This document shows positions 54,604 to 64,000 of a stretch of DNA of 64,000 nt, piece after piece (position 1 is the first letter of the stretch; each line of letters starts with the position of its first letter). Source of the stretch: Dactylorhiza incarnata (lineage: Eukaryota; Streptophyta; Magnoliopsida; Asparagales; Orchidaceae); NCBI GenBank assembly GCA_033032865.1, contig JAWHQI010000277.1:3218501-3282500 (forward strand), read 5' to 3'. The notes beneath the pieces are model-generated. The model worked only from the letters and a program-made list of their open reading frames with translations, was not told where the DNA came from and did no database searches. Both the position numbers and the translations under genes were made by a program.

Positions 54604-54895
54604 GAGCATCTTCGCACGGGCTACGCCCGTGCTCGATGCTCTCGGGCGGCCTTCGGCCGCATCAATGCGGGCTTCGCCCGCTTGTCATTCAAGGCGAGCT
54701 TCGCCCGCCCCCTCGGCGTCGGCGGGCTTCGCCCGCCCCTTGCCGGTATTCGCCCGCCCCTCGTCGGTATTCGCCCACCCCTCGCCCGCCCCCTGCACGC
54801 TTTGCCTGTGCTCGATGCTCTCGGGCGGCCTTCGGCCGCATTCAGGCGGGCTTCGCCCGCCCCGCACGGGCTTTGCCCGCAACATATGAGTACTC
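54604..54895. repeat. GC-rich short palindrome cluster
   Basis: About ten hairpins of the form GCGGGC-TTC-GCCCGC, with variants cgggctacgcccg, gcggccttcggccgc and cgggctttgcccg. A ~50-base block beginning ctcgatgctctcgggcgg is present twice (about 54634 and 54810). Confidence 0.88.
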
Positions 54896-54959
54896 AAAAA
54901 GACCGCAAAAAATATTTACATCAATATTATAATTTTTATTTGCAAACATATTTATATTT

Positions 54960-55225
54960 TTTAAGTAAAAAAAATTTTGTTCTCTCCCTCTCTCTCTCTT
55001 CTTAATCATAATATATATACTAAGATATATGTTATAATATATATAATAGTATATATAAGATATAATAGACAGCTGCCACCGCCTCCTTCTCTCTCTCTCC
55101 CTCTCTCTTCTCTCTCTTTCCCCCTCTCTCTATCCTTCACACGTAAAAAAAATTTTGTTCTCTCCCTCTCTCTCTCTCTTCTTAATCATAATATATATAG
55201 TAAGATATATGTTATAATATATTGC
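54960..55225. repeat. Duplicated 75-bp AT/CT-rich block
   Basis: aaaaaaattttgttctctcc through gttataatatat occurs at about 54966..55041 and 55146..55222. CT-rich tracts lie between. Confidence 0.8.
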
Positions 55226-55239
55226 GGATGAAAAAAATA

Positions 55240-55315
55240 GCAGGCGGGGCCCACGGGCGGGCCCCGCCCGCTTAAAAACATCGCCCCCGGCGGGGCCCAC
55301 AGGCAAATAAGCCCA
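55240..55315. repeat. GC palindromes (gcgggcccg type)
   Basis: aggcggggcccacgggcggg and ccccgcccgc, then gcccccggcggggccc, form overlapping inverted repeats at the edge of the TTGAC-rich stretch. Confidence 0.5.
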
Positions 55316-55810
55316 ATTTAGGCAAAATTGACCCTATGTTGACTTTTGGGTTGACTTGGTCAATTGGGTGTGTTGACTGGTCCAATGTGTTGACATTGAG
55401 TCTAGTGACACCACCCAAGGTTGGTTGAGTCAAGGTGAGGGCCTAGGAGAGCCAATTTGACCCAAAGGTGTGATTTTGACCAAAATTGGGGAAAAGTTGA
55501 CTTTGGTCAATTTGGCCAAATTGAAGACTCCATGATGGGGCTTTTGAGTCAATTAGGTCCCTCATGATGTCCTAAGACTAGGGGTGAAGTCAATTTCATG
55601 CTTTGGGGTTCAATTGAATTTATTGGGGAGGATTTGACCTATGTTGACCCAAGTTTGACTTTGGTCAAATTGGGTCAATTGGTGACCCCATGATGGGGCT
55701 TTTGGGTCTATAGCATTCCTTGGAGTGTTTATCATCTATTGGGGGAGTCAATTTGCAAGTGTGAGTTCATGTTGAGCTAGTTTGACCTAGGTTGACTTGA
55801 GCCTTATAGT
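55316..55810. promoter_or_regulatory. TTGAC/GTCAA-rich stretch (W-box-like cores)
   Basis: About twenty TTGAC or GTCAA pentamers in 500 bases, including gttgacttttgggttgac and gttgactttggtcaattt. TTGAC is the WRKY-binding core. The phrase catgatggggcttttg is repeated (about 55531 and 55690), so part of the density comes from decayed duplication. Regulatory function is speculative. Confidence 0.35.
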
Positions 55811-56139
55811 AGACCACATGTGAGTTCACCTAACCCTATGTGCCCTAAGGCTACAATCTAACTCAAACTCACCACACTCCCCACTTGTCTCACTCAAAAT
55901 TGGAGTTAGGGGTCTAGTAGGAAATGAGATGTTACAATTCCCAATAAACAAAAGAATAATTTCGTCCTCGAAATCTAAGTTCGGGTCCACGGGGTTCCCA
56001 GCTCATGAAAATGAGAGGTCTCAAGGTTATCACAAGATTATCCATCGCCCCCGGCGGAAACCCCTAATAGCCTCATGGTGTAACATTTTAATACCAAAAT
56101 ACCCTCAGTATAACAAAAAAATTGGTTAACTTAAGGACC
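55811..56139. other. No gene recognised
   Basis: Ordinary composition. A 66-codon plus frame at 55929..56129 shows no family features. Confidence 0.3.
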
Positions 56140-56344
56140 TTTTCGTCTTTCGGCCGACTCAAGGCATAATTAATCAATAAAAAATTTTTGTCTTCATCTT
56201 CTATCCCCTCCAGCACGGCAACTCCCTCCAGCACTCCACACTCCCGCCGAAAGTGACGACTGACGCTTGCCTGGACTGCCGCCTGCCTCGACTGCCGCCC
56301 GCCGAATGATGGTGTATAACCCTAAATCTCTCCTCCAAGGAACC

Positions 56345-56440
56345 CCGCCTCATCTCTCCTCCACAACAGAGCTTCTCCTCCTCCACAACAGAGCTTCTCC
56401 TCCACAGCAGAGCTTCTCCTCCACAGCAGAGCTTCCGGCA
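56345..56440. repeat. ~20-bp repeats (cacaacagagcttctcctc)
   Basis: Four to five imperfect units. They lie in CT-rich DNA that could be a 5' leader on plus. Confidence 0.7.
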
Positions 56441-58139
56441 CGCTCCTCCGTCAAGTGTGGACGTTCTTAGCGAAGCCCTCTTCTTCCTCGACTCCTACTT
56501 CGACAATAGCGTCGGAGGGGAAGGTGCGCATTTTCCACGGGACCCGCCGCAACCCCAAACCCTCGCAAATCAATCCGGATTTCTGATTTCCATTTGCTCT
56601 GTTCCATTTGCTCCAGGTTTCTGATTTTCATTTGCTCCAGGTTTCTGAATTGCATTTGCTCCCTACCCGCAATCTTTTCTTTGCGGGCGCATTGAACACC
56701 TCTTTCTGTTTTTGATCTTCTTTTCTCCACCACCGATTGTTGACTGATGAGTCCCAGAAATGGATGGCGGGGAGAAAAAGCCGGAAATAGATGTAAGTTG
56801 CTTTGAATTATAACTGTCATTATTTTTTCTGTGTATATTTATTATTATTAAGATTTCTTCAAAGTAAGTTCTTAATTTTTTTGCTTCACCATTCAATTTA
56901 TGGCTTCCCATTGATCGTTGATTATCAAGAAATGGTCAACAATTTTCTTTCTTAAAGCAGAATTTAGCCATTATAGAGATTGGGCCATTTGAAGTACACA
57001 AATAACTGGCTATATATGTCTTTTTGTTTCTTATGTTCAGTTATTTAGGTATACCTAAAATTAACTTATGATGCTGGATTTTATCTTAAAAATTGCAGAC
57101 TCTTGGATTTGAAACAAGGCCAAAACAAAGAAGGGAAAATGATTCCATTTCTTGATTTTCTCCAGACTCTTACTATTGTTGGTAGATTTGAAATTTAGTA
57201 ATGAAGAATAATAGGTGAGAATCTTATATTGATGATTACTTTTAGCTTATAAAGGATTTGTTCAATCTTCAATGTGTTGTGATGTGCTAAGTTGTTCAAA
57301 TCTTCATGTTCAGGATTGTGGCCATATCCATAAATGAACTTTTTGAGCTATTTTCTCCTTGCCTGATTAAGAGTCATTGCCGAGTTTTTGGTCAGAGAGT
57401 GCTCATCATCTACCTCAACATCATTTGGTAATGTCTTGACCACACTTTTAATTTGTTTGATCATGATGTGTTTTCATTCGTGTGATCTTTTCCCCCCAAA
57501 AATAACATTTCTATGAGGGTTCTTCTTGATTTAGGATAGTTGAAACATACTTCCCTATCTTGGTTTTGAAAAATAACTTTCCCTGTTAAATCATTGTCCC
57601 ACTTCCGTGCTTTTGAGATAACTTTGGATTGATATTGCTTATATTGAATTTTTTGTGTTAATTCAAGTTGGCCATGTGTTTACTTGGTGGTTCTGTGGAT
57701 TTTAGAGGTTAATTGGTGGTTCTAAAGATTTTATCCTCTAAGGTCAAATTAATTTTGATTCTTTCTCCATCCACTCTGATAATTACAAAGTCATATATTC
57801 ATCAAAGCAACTATTCTTACTTCTTTGTTAGCGTAATTTTGCACTCAGCTATACTTCAACGAATTTTTCTACCTCTTTTTTGTGCAAGGTTTTTACCCAT
57901 TTGCCCTTATTTATGTGATTTTCCCGACCCATTTATCCGAATTTGGCATGATATTGGGGCAATTTGAGATAACTTGAGCTGGTGTGCCACACTCTGTTGT
58001 CAGTTATTATTATCTTATACTATATTAATTGATGATTATGTCCTTAAAATGATGACACATGATTTTATTGAGTTTATTCTCAAAATTACAGTCCGACGCC
58101 AAATTCTCCAACTGAAGAGGACGACGATCATGACACTAC
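56441..58139 (+). other. Low-copy-looking region; possible small exons only
   Basis: ATG at 56760 opens MDGGEKKPEID and meets a consensus donor gtaagt at 56793. An acceptor ttgcag at 57098 would join in frame to TLGFETRPKQRRENDSIS and a stop at 57153..57155. This would give only 29 residues. The rest is AT-rich and intron-like with no recognised domain. Evidence for a gene is weak. Confidence 0.2.
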
Positions 58140-58142
58140 TAA

Positions 58143-58272
58143 GGCTCCGTTTGGGGGGGCTTATTTTCCCCGGTCAAGCGGTTACGACCGCATGGACCGG
58201 ACTTTAATTAAGGTCTGATTCATGCGTTCGTAACCGCTTGACCGGTGAAAATAAGTCCTCCCAAACGGAGCC
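58143..58272. mobile_element. Tourist-like MITE (PIF/Harbinger), 130 bp
   Basis: Near-perfect inverted repeats of ~44 bases: ggctccgtttgg at both ends, continuing to cggtcaagcggttacga. Flanked by the 3-bp duplication TAA (58140..58142 and 58273..58275). It is small enough to be almost all stem. It depends on a transposase elsewhere. Confidence 0.92.
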
Positions 58273-58275
58273 TAA

Positions 58276-59503
58276 GTAAACTTATAATTGCAATTTTGAT
58301 GTTCAATGTCGCGCTCTCTTCTTTCTCTTTCCATCATGTGAGATGAAGTTGATGATAGGCTCATTTATGGGTGATTTTGGATTATAATTATTATTGCATT
58401 AGATCCACCTGCCAACTCTTTATTTTTTATTTTTAAATGATCTGTATTGCCGGTGAGACCCTGCTATACATTGGTAAAGGCTCCTCGCCTCCTCCTATGC
58501 ACTTTTAATGTTCAGTTTGTTATTTGTATAGATATTTCAGTTCTTCTCCATCGCTTTGAGATGAGATTGATTGCACTTCTCCTATGCACTTACATATAAG
58601 CATGCCGGTTAATCAACATTTTTCCACGTTAAGCTTACAATTCTGCCTCAGTACTTGATTGCAAATGCTTTTTCAGTTCAGCAAGTCATAATTAAATATT
58701 GAACTTTGAGAAAGATGCCACTAATAAAAGAATTTCAGACATACTTGATAAAGTTAAACCTTCTTCCTAACAAAATTAACCCAAAAATCCAAACAACTCT
58801 GCAAATTAAGGGATTTGGGGCCTATTTGGCAGAGCGAATTTCGTGTGTTGACGGTCAAACAAAAACTCAACCAAAATTTACATGGTGTTTGGTGCACTAT
58901 ATTCGCAACTGCAATTAGCTTCAAAATATAGGATTTCTATTTTGATTAAAAAACTTCCTTTTTGATGTCATCTTTCTTTTTGGTCTACTCTTAGATTTTA
59001 TTAAGCCAGCTTCATATATGATAATAGTAGTTCTTTTAAATACATTTAAACCCTAAAGCCATCTTCACAGATTAGCAACTTCGTTAATGATTTTGATGTA
59101 ATCACAGTTCTCAGCATTTGGTAGTGCCAACACTTTTTATAAATTCAACCAAAAAGGAACGGTGACTAATTTATGTTTACTTTAGATTTTTAAGATTTTT
59201 AAAACCTAACACACAATTTTTTTGATGTTTATTATTTATATCTGATATTCTACACTTTAAGGTCCCGCCATATTCCACACTTTGAAGTCAATTGGATTAC
59301 AAAAATATTTGTTACATTAGGGATGCTCCCGCGATTTTGGAATCAGTTTTCTTATTTGTTGCATTTGGACCTTCAAATGCTATGTTGACTAATTTATGTT
59401 TACTTCAGATTTTTAAGATTTCTGAAACCAATAGAATAAAAATTTGGCATTTGTAGAGCAGAAACTTGAAATCTGATGGAAATGACAACAAAACCTAGGT
59501 GAG
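58276..59503. other. No gene recognised
   Basis: AT-rich, intron- or intergenic-like DNA. A phrase near 59160 (gactaatttatgtttacttt) is partly repeated near 59388. Confidence 0.3.
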
Positions 59504-60560
59504 TGATGCGCAAATTCTGCACACCGCTATATGCGGTAGCGAGACTGCGATCCGAACGGCAGTGAACCGGTCGTTGTCAAGTAATAATATGAGGAAGTAA
59601 ATCCTCAAGTATCGAATCTCTCAAGGAACACAATAAGGTGGAGTTAACGTTCGAGGAAGGACTTGAGATTGAAGTCCTTTGAGTCGGATGAATTGCGGAC
59701 ACGGGGGTTGATTTGGTTTGTGGAAAATAAAGAGAAAAAGCTACAACTACTCCTATGCAATGCCGCTATGCAATGCTTCGCTCGGCGGGATGGAAGACTA
59801 CGTAGGCCTTGAACGCGCTACTTCGTAAGGGCGGATGGACGAGTAGGCAAGCGGATCGAACTATGCAGGCCTTGAGCGCGCTGCTTCGTTAGGCGGGATG
59901 GAGTACGGGCCGCGATGCCACGCTTCGGTAGGCGGATGGGCGAGTAGGCTAACGGAATGAGGGTCGTAAGCACCTCTTCGCAAAGCACACCACTAACAAT
60001 TGTTAGGACGGCACAACACAACGAACAATCCACACCACGGGGCACACCTCAAATGAAAATATAACAAGATTACTCAATCACATAGACATGATTTCATACT
60101 AATGTTAACAAGTAAAAATATACTTCATCAAAATGTTGGTTCTAGCTACATACACATCAATAAGAGAAGAATAAGGCAAGAAATCGACCGAATCCGAAGT
60201 CTCGTTGTAGATTCACGGTTGGAATCGCCGGGTTGTCAATCCGTGTCCAAGCTCGGTCCGCAACTACGTCCGGGGTAGAGAGAGCTGTCACTACTCTCCA
60301 ATGAGCCAGTCTTCTTCGTGTCACGATCCGGTAGAGGTTGCAAACTTCCTCTTGCTTGATGGCGATGGCGGCTAAACCTTCCTTGGAGCACTTGGATGAA
60401 GGAGGAGGCCGAGAGGAAGCTCCGACTCAAGAATGGCGTGAAGAACAAGCCCGGAGCACCTCCATATGGTGGGCGACGGTGGAGGGGCGAAATCGGAGCC
60501 CTGGGGGGGAGAAAACGGCGGCAGAAAATCGGGATCCCGACCTAATTCGCGAGCAGGTCG

Positions 60561-60567
60561 TTTTATA
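60561..60567 (-). promoter_or_regulatory. Putative TATA box of element D LTR
   Basis: gtcgttttataggcgc on plus (TATAAAA on minus), directly downstream of the palindromes. Confidence 0.55.
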
Positions 60568-60589
60568 GGCGCTGGAATAAACAGTGCGC

Positions 60590-60830
60590 ACGATCAGTGA
60601 CGCACGACCAGTGGTCGTGCGCACTATCATCCAGTGATCGTGCGCCTGCCTGGACGGAGCCTGCAAGGGAAGAAAATTATAAAATACAATGTTCGCACGA
60701 CCAGTTGCGCACGACCAGTGGTCGTGCGCACTATCGTCAATGGTCGTGCGATAAGCCAAACAGAACTCAAGAAATGGGCGTTAAGTGCGCACGAGCAGAG
60801 GCTGGTCGACCAGTGGTCGTGCGCGAAAGT
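60590..60830. repeat. GCGCACGACCA palindrome cluster
   Basis: Two palindromes with 10-11-base arms GCGCACGACCA and TGGTCGTGCGC around one central base (about 60600 and 60708), plus half or variant copies (cagtgatcgtgcgcc, aatggtcgtgcg, accagtggtcgtgcgcg). Confidence 0.85.
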
Positions 60831-61096
60831 AATAAGCCACTAAGGAGGGTGTTGCAAAAGATCGGGGTTTGGGAATAACTCCGCTGAAATCCATCAACGT
60901 CGGGAACCATACGCTTGCCCGGTCACACTCTCACCACGGCGCTAGCAACTCGCGAGATAAATCAATAGGACTTTTAGGATTATATTGGGGCTTAGGTTGC
61001 GGTATGATAATCAAGGGTAAAAATGAAGGCTACGCAACCAACATGAGTCAACGGAACGCTGCACCAAGCAAAAACAAAAGCAAAGCACGTGTGACA

Positions 61097-61109
61097 CACC
61101 CCCAGACTT
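61097..61109 (-). other. Element D polypurine tract
   Basis: cacccccagactt on plus. A second similar tract (ctcccccagactt) lies at about 61993. Confidence 0.65.
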
Positions 61110-62300
61110 ATTATGAAAACTAGGTGTGCACACGGCCCACTCCACAAATACCAACAGATTTTTTTAAAACGCTCGGGAGGATAACTTTTCAATACACATT
61201 TTTTTAGATTTTTACTTCAATACCATATTTTTCTTTTTCTTTTTCTTATCCTCCGGTTGGTTCAAAATCAGCAAATAGAGTTTACTTCTCCTTCACAACA
61301 CGACGATTCCAAACATCACACCAAATCTAGAACATAAGTGCATATAACATATGCTTGGTTGCGACAGTGGGATAAGCTTCAGGCCTTGGTGAATGGAGGA
61401 GGAGCTGAACAAAGGGAGTGGTAGGCACAAGTGTTGGGTAGCAAAGGTGAGCGAATAGGATATGGAAAGCAAAGGCTCAAACTAGCCAAAAGGTGGCCTA
61501 TATCACATTTATCTCCACGAATCGCCCGCACCCATGCTTCAAGAGTCGCTTGGGGCAAGTTCTTAGCCCACGAGAAAGGTAAACCTTCCTCCCGACTCGA
61601 GCAACACACAAATAGCGCTCGTATACACACAACACCGGACTATCACCAATTTCATTCGCATTCACCACTTGAGTAGAATAAATCTAAAACTACGCACAAA
61701 TACTAATCATAAATTAAATGCATAGAAATAATCTAATTTTACTCAAATTCTATTGTAGCATGCGGATGCGACTAGAACACTGCTCGAGTCAACATCGCAC
61801 TCCAAATAGTAATTCCTAAGCTAACATCCAAATTCACATTCCTAACCAAGATAGTTTGTTCAGAACAAAACAAAAAGATAAGCATGCGCTCATGTGGGTG
61901 CTGTGGTGTGCAATGAAAATAAACAAAACATTTTAAATGAAATCTTCTAGTATGCAGTGCAATAGTGCACGTGAGCGGGTAAACAAACTACTCTCCCCCA
62001 GACTTAAACTAAACAATCCGCATAATATATGACAGGAAAATCAAAATAGGGCTAGGGAAAGAGAGTACCCAATGCTCAGCAAGTGAGCATACCAGAAGAC
62101 GCGTGCAAACTAAGACAACGCTGCAGCATCCGCCATCCAGAAAAAAGATACCTGCAGGGGTCAGCTCCGCAAAAACAAAAGAAAAAGACAAGCTAAAATA
62201 AACTACAGCTAACTAAACATGATTAGAAGAAATAAAAATGCAGGAAAAGTAAGATAACTACTGGGGTTATTGTCATCCCAGCACGACTTATTCAAAACTA
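61110..62300 (-). other. Element D 3' interior, non-coding
   Basis: No credible frame. Similar in pieces to 46117..46762. Confidence 0.4.
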
Positions 62301-62308
62301 AAACGGTT

Positions 62309-62737
62309 CTAGCTAATGGGAGTATGAAATGAGAAGTGGACAGGTAACTGGCCTAATATCCGTGTCGGTAGCGGGTACCGATACGGTGATAGAACAGTCA
62401 CGCCTCTACCCGAATATAAATAGAACCTGCCCATCACAGGTAGAGGGAAAAGAAAGTAAGAAGAGGAGGAGGCCTGGTCCTCACTCATCTCACCAAAACT
62501 ATCCTTGCCCAGCAAGGTATCGTCTGCAGCAGGTCCGCAGGAGGAGAAGGCAATGAGTGGAGCTTCCTCTACGGAGGGGAAATAAACCTCCTCATATGAG
62601 AGGATGCTCTCATCATTGACTTGTGCAAAAAGCTCTAAGTCCTCCTGAAGTACCTGTAAGGACTCAACCTGCACAGGCTCAGATGAAGAAGGGGGGTCAA
62701 GAAATAAAAGAGAAGAATGACATAAATGATCAAAAAT

Positions 62738-62772
<35 letters not shown>

Positions 62773-63576
62773 GGTCCCGGTCTCACTCCCATCAGGTTGG
62801 GGAAGTAAAATAATGTTGGCATTGTCATCAATGCCGCAAGGTTCAGCGGGATCGACAGTGGCCATGCCTAAGATTTGGACTTCCTCCACAGGTGCTGAGG
62901 AAAATTCCTCTTCACCTAGAAGGTTGTCCTCCTCCATAGGAGTAAGCACAATACTAAGATCAACCACCTCCTCCTGCGACACATCATCAACAATGTCGTC
63001 GGAGACGAGTATAGTATGCACAACAGGGGGAGGAGTAGTGCTCGGATAAAAGTCGAGCACCGATTCCTCACAAAGAATCGAATCCACTAGGGGTGGTGGA
63101 TGCACATGGAGAATAGGCTCAGCAATGCCGGTGCATAGATCAGCCGCACATCCGGTGACCGTGTCCATACCATACCCTTCAAGATGTGAAGGTGACAAAG
63201 ACACATAACCGGATGTTGAAGGTGTGCCGCCAGAGTTAGGAGTTGGGGCGATCCGGATATCCGGCTCGTCATCCTCGTCCAATTGGCGAAGATACTCGGC
63301 ACAGTCCTTCAAGACATGATCAATGCTCCGACAAAACCGGCACTGCCTTGCGGGCTTCTTTGGCACAGCGGGGGCTGAAGCCGAAAAGAAGTATGACGGT
63401 AAAGGCTCAGCAGAGTAGCCATAAGACTTACGCGCACCATATGGAGTACCAGACGAAGTCGGTGCTCCATATGCTGGGCTATAAGAATTGTGCCTACTAT
63501 TCTCCGTAGGGCATTCATCACTAGAGTGGGAGGTAGCTCCACACCAACGACAACGGATATTAAGATGTGCCCACAT
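62309..63576 (-). pseudogene. Gag-like protein with two CCHC zinc knuckles (element D)
   Basis: MWAHLNIRCRWCGATSHSSD opens the frame. Knuckle 1 (C9, C12, H17, C22) and knuckle 2 (C79, C82, H87, C92) both fit CX2CX4HX4C, the nucleocapsid RNA-binding motif. A long acidic, low-complexity region follows. The frame reaches a ~30-base G run (about 62739..62770 on plus), read as poly-proline, after which the frame changes. The continuation VESLQVLQEDLELFAQ... is in another frame (62674..62309), so length variation of the G run has probably broken the protein. No capsid core upstream of the knuckles is visible. Confidence 0.65.
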
Positions 63577-63773
63577 AGTGTGAAGATAAAACGATTCAAA
63601 AAGAAGAACACTATTGTGCGAAATACTACACCTAACAAAAATTTACTAAAGCAAACTACTATAAAACAAGAAAATGGAATAAAGAGAACAGAAATAAAAT
63701 AAAAGATGCGATAAACAAATGGAAGGGCTTCTCTCTCAGATTCTCCCTCTCCAGAAAACTCACACGACTGTGT

Positions 63774-63791
63774 TCCCCGGCAACGGCGCCA
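63774..63791 (-). other. Element D primer binding site, tRNA-Asp
   Basis: Minus reads TGGCGCCGTTGCCGGGGA, the exact complement of the plant tRNA-Asp 3' end. It is the usual site of Athila elements, preceded by the familiar agtttt spacer. Confidence 0.93.
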
Positions 63792-63797
63792 AAAACT

Positions 63798-64000
63798 TGA
63801 TGGCGCTAATCTCACACACCGCTATAGGCGGTAGCTCGACTGCGACACGAAACGGCAGTGTACCGATCGTTCAAGTAATATAAAACGAGGAGTAATCCCC
63901 GAGTATCGATCTCAAGGAACACAGTAAGGTGGAGTTAACGTTCGAGGTAGGACTTGAGATCGAAGTCCAGCGATAGGTGGAGTGCGGACGAAAGGGATTT
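63798..64000 (-). repeat. Element D 5' LTR (partial)
   Basis: tgatggcgctaatctcacac... aligns with 59504 onward with about 10-15% difference and small indels, so this element is older than E1, E2 or E4. The rest lies beyond the window. Confidence 0.82.

Larger units (their letters stand above)
59504..61096 (-). repeat. Element D 3' LTR
   Basis: 1593 bases. Its left part (cacaccgctatatgcggtag...ggtggagttaacgttcgagg) is repeated at 63798..64000. It contains a TATA box at 60561..60567 and a palindrome cluster at 60590..60830. Confidence 0.82.
59504..64000 (-). mobile_element. Athila-type LTR retrotransposon D, non-autonomous, cut by window end
   Basis: 3' LTR 59504..61096 (on plus tgatgcgcaaattc...gtgtgaca), polypurine tract right after it (aagtctgggggtg on minus), a zinc-knuckle frame at 63576..62635, a tRNA-Asp primer binding site at 63774..63791, and the 5' LTR from 63798 onward. 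The interior is only about 2.7 kb with no pol. The base pairs left of 59504 are gtgag; the matching duplication lies outside the window. Confidence 0.88.

Noticed and set aside
54146..54889. Tyr/Met/Cys-rich frames
   Set aside because: TATG microsatellite and GC hairpins; no protein character.
1..64000. tRNA or rRNA genes
   Set aside because: I saw no cloverleaf with A and B boxes and no rRNA-like block. The tRNA-like stretches are primer binding sites. A tRNAscan run would settle this.

Overview
This is a repeat-dominated window from the nuclear genome of a flowering plant. Three things support that: Ty3/gypsy elements of Tat and Athila type, whose Athila member is primed by tRNA-Asp; plant hAT, RTE and Tourist-like elements; and one intronless pentatricopeptide-repeat (PPR) gene of the plant PLS class. 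There is no prokaryotic organisation. The PPR gene (30798..32570, minus) is the only intact host gene I can support. Nearly all other long open frames are tandem repeats or decayed transposon genes.

Layout. 1-8080: a copia-type LTR (family B) is split by gypsy element E1 (1460..7869, TSD GATAA). 8081-11701: a hAT element (8-bp TSD CCCATGAG) with a broken transposase sits in an old E-like LTR. 11.9-15.3 kb: copia LTR debris carrying a 5'-truncated RTE LINE with a 14-bp TSD, and orphan hAT ends. 15.4-17.9 kb: a gene fragment and two GC-rich minisatellites. 17945-25511: gypsy element E2 (TSD AGCCT) with reverse transcriptase, RNase H and integrase but no gag. 25.5-30.2 kb: a 129-bp array, Athila-like LTR debris, a gag fragment and a foldback element. 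30.8-35.8 kb: the PPR gene and a hairpin-forming ~218-bp array containing a probable organellar DNA insert. 37-43.2 kb: element C (TSD ATATG), itself invaded by a tandem-array-bearing LTR and by a truncated gypsy LTR (E3), sits in a Tourist-like MITE. 43.9-46.8 kb: Athila-like remnants hold a solo family B LTR (TSD ACTCT). 46763-53965: gypsy element E4, mostly satellite arrays. 54-59.5 kb: simple repeats, a GC palindrome cluster, a TTGAC-rich stretch, lower-copy-looking DNA and a 130-bp Tourist MITE. 59504-64000: a non-autonomous Athila-type element running off the window.

How the parts relate. E1-E4 share LTR ends (TGTTGAAACC...GGTTGTACA, or the reverse complement). E1, E2 and E4 also share a PPT and an identical 18-base primer binding site. 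E1 keeps gag, E2 keeps pol, and E4 keeps only the gag start, so the members look mutually dependent. Two patterns are not explained by ordinary annotation. First, several unrelated LTR families here each carry a different cluster of short palindromes just upstream of the LTR TATA box. Second, the 3' non-coding parts of E2 and E4 are built from one ~45-bp monomer that forms 45-, ~81- (dimer) and 149-bp (trimer) arrays, including a 540-bp higher-order repeat. All identities come from reading the sequence and from recalled family features; no search was run.
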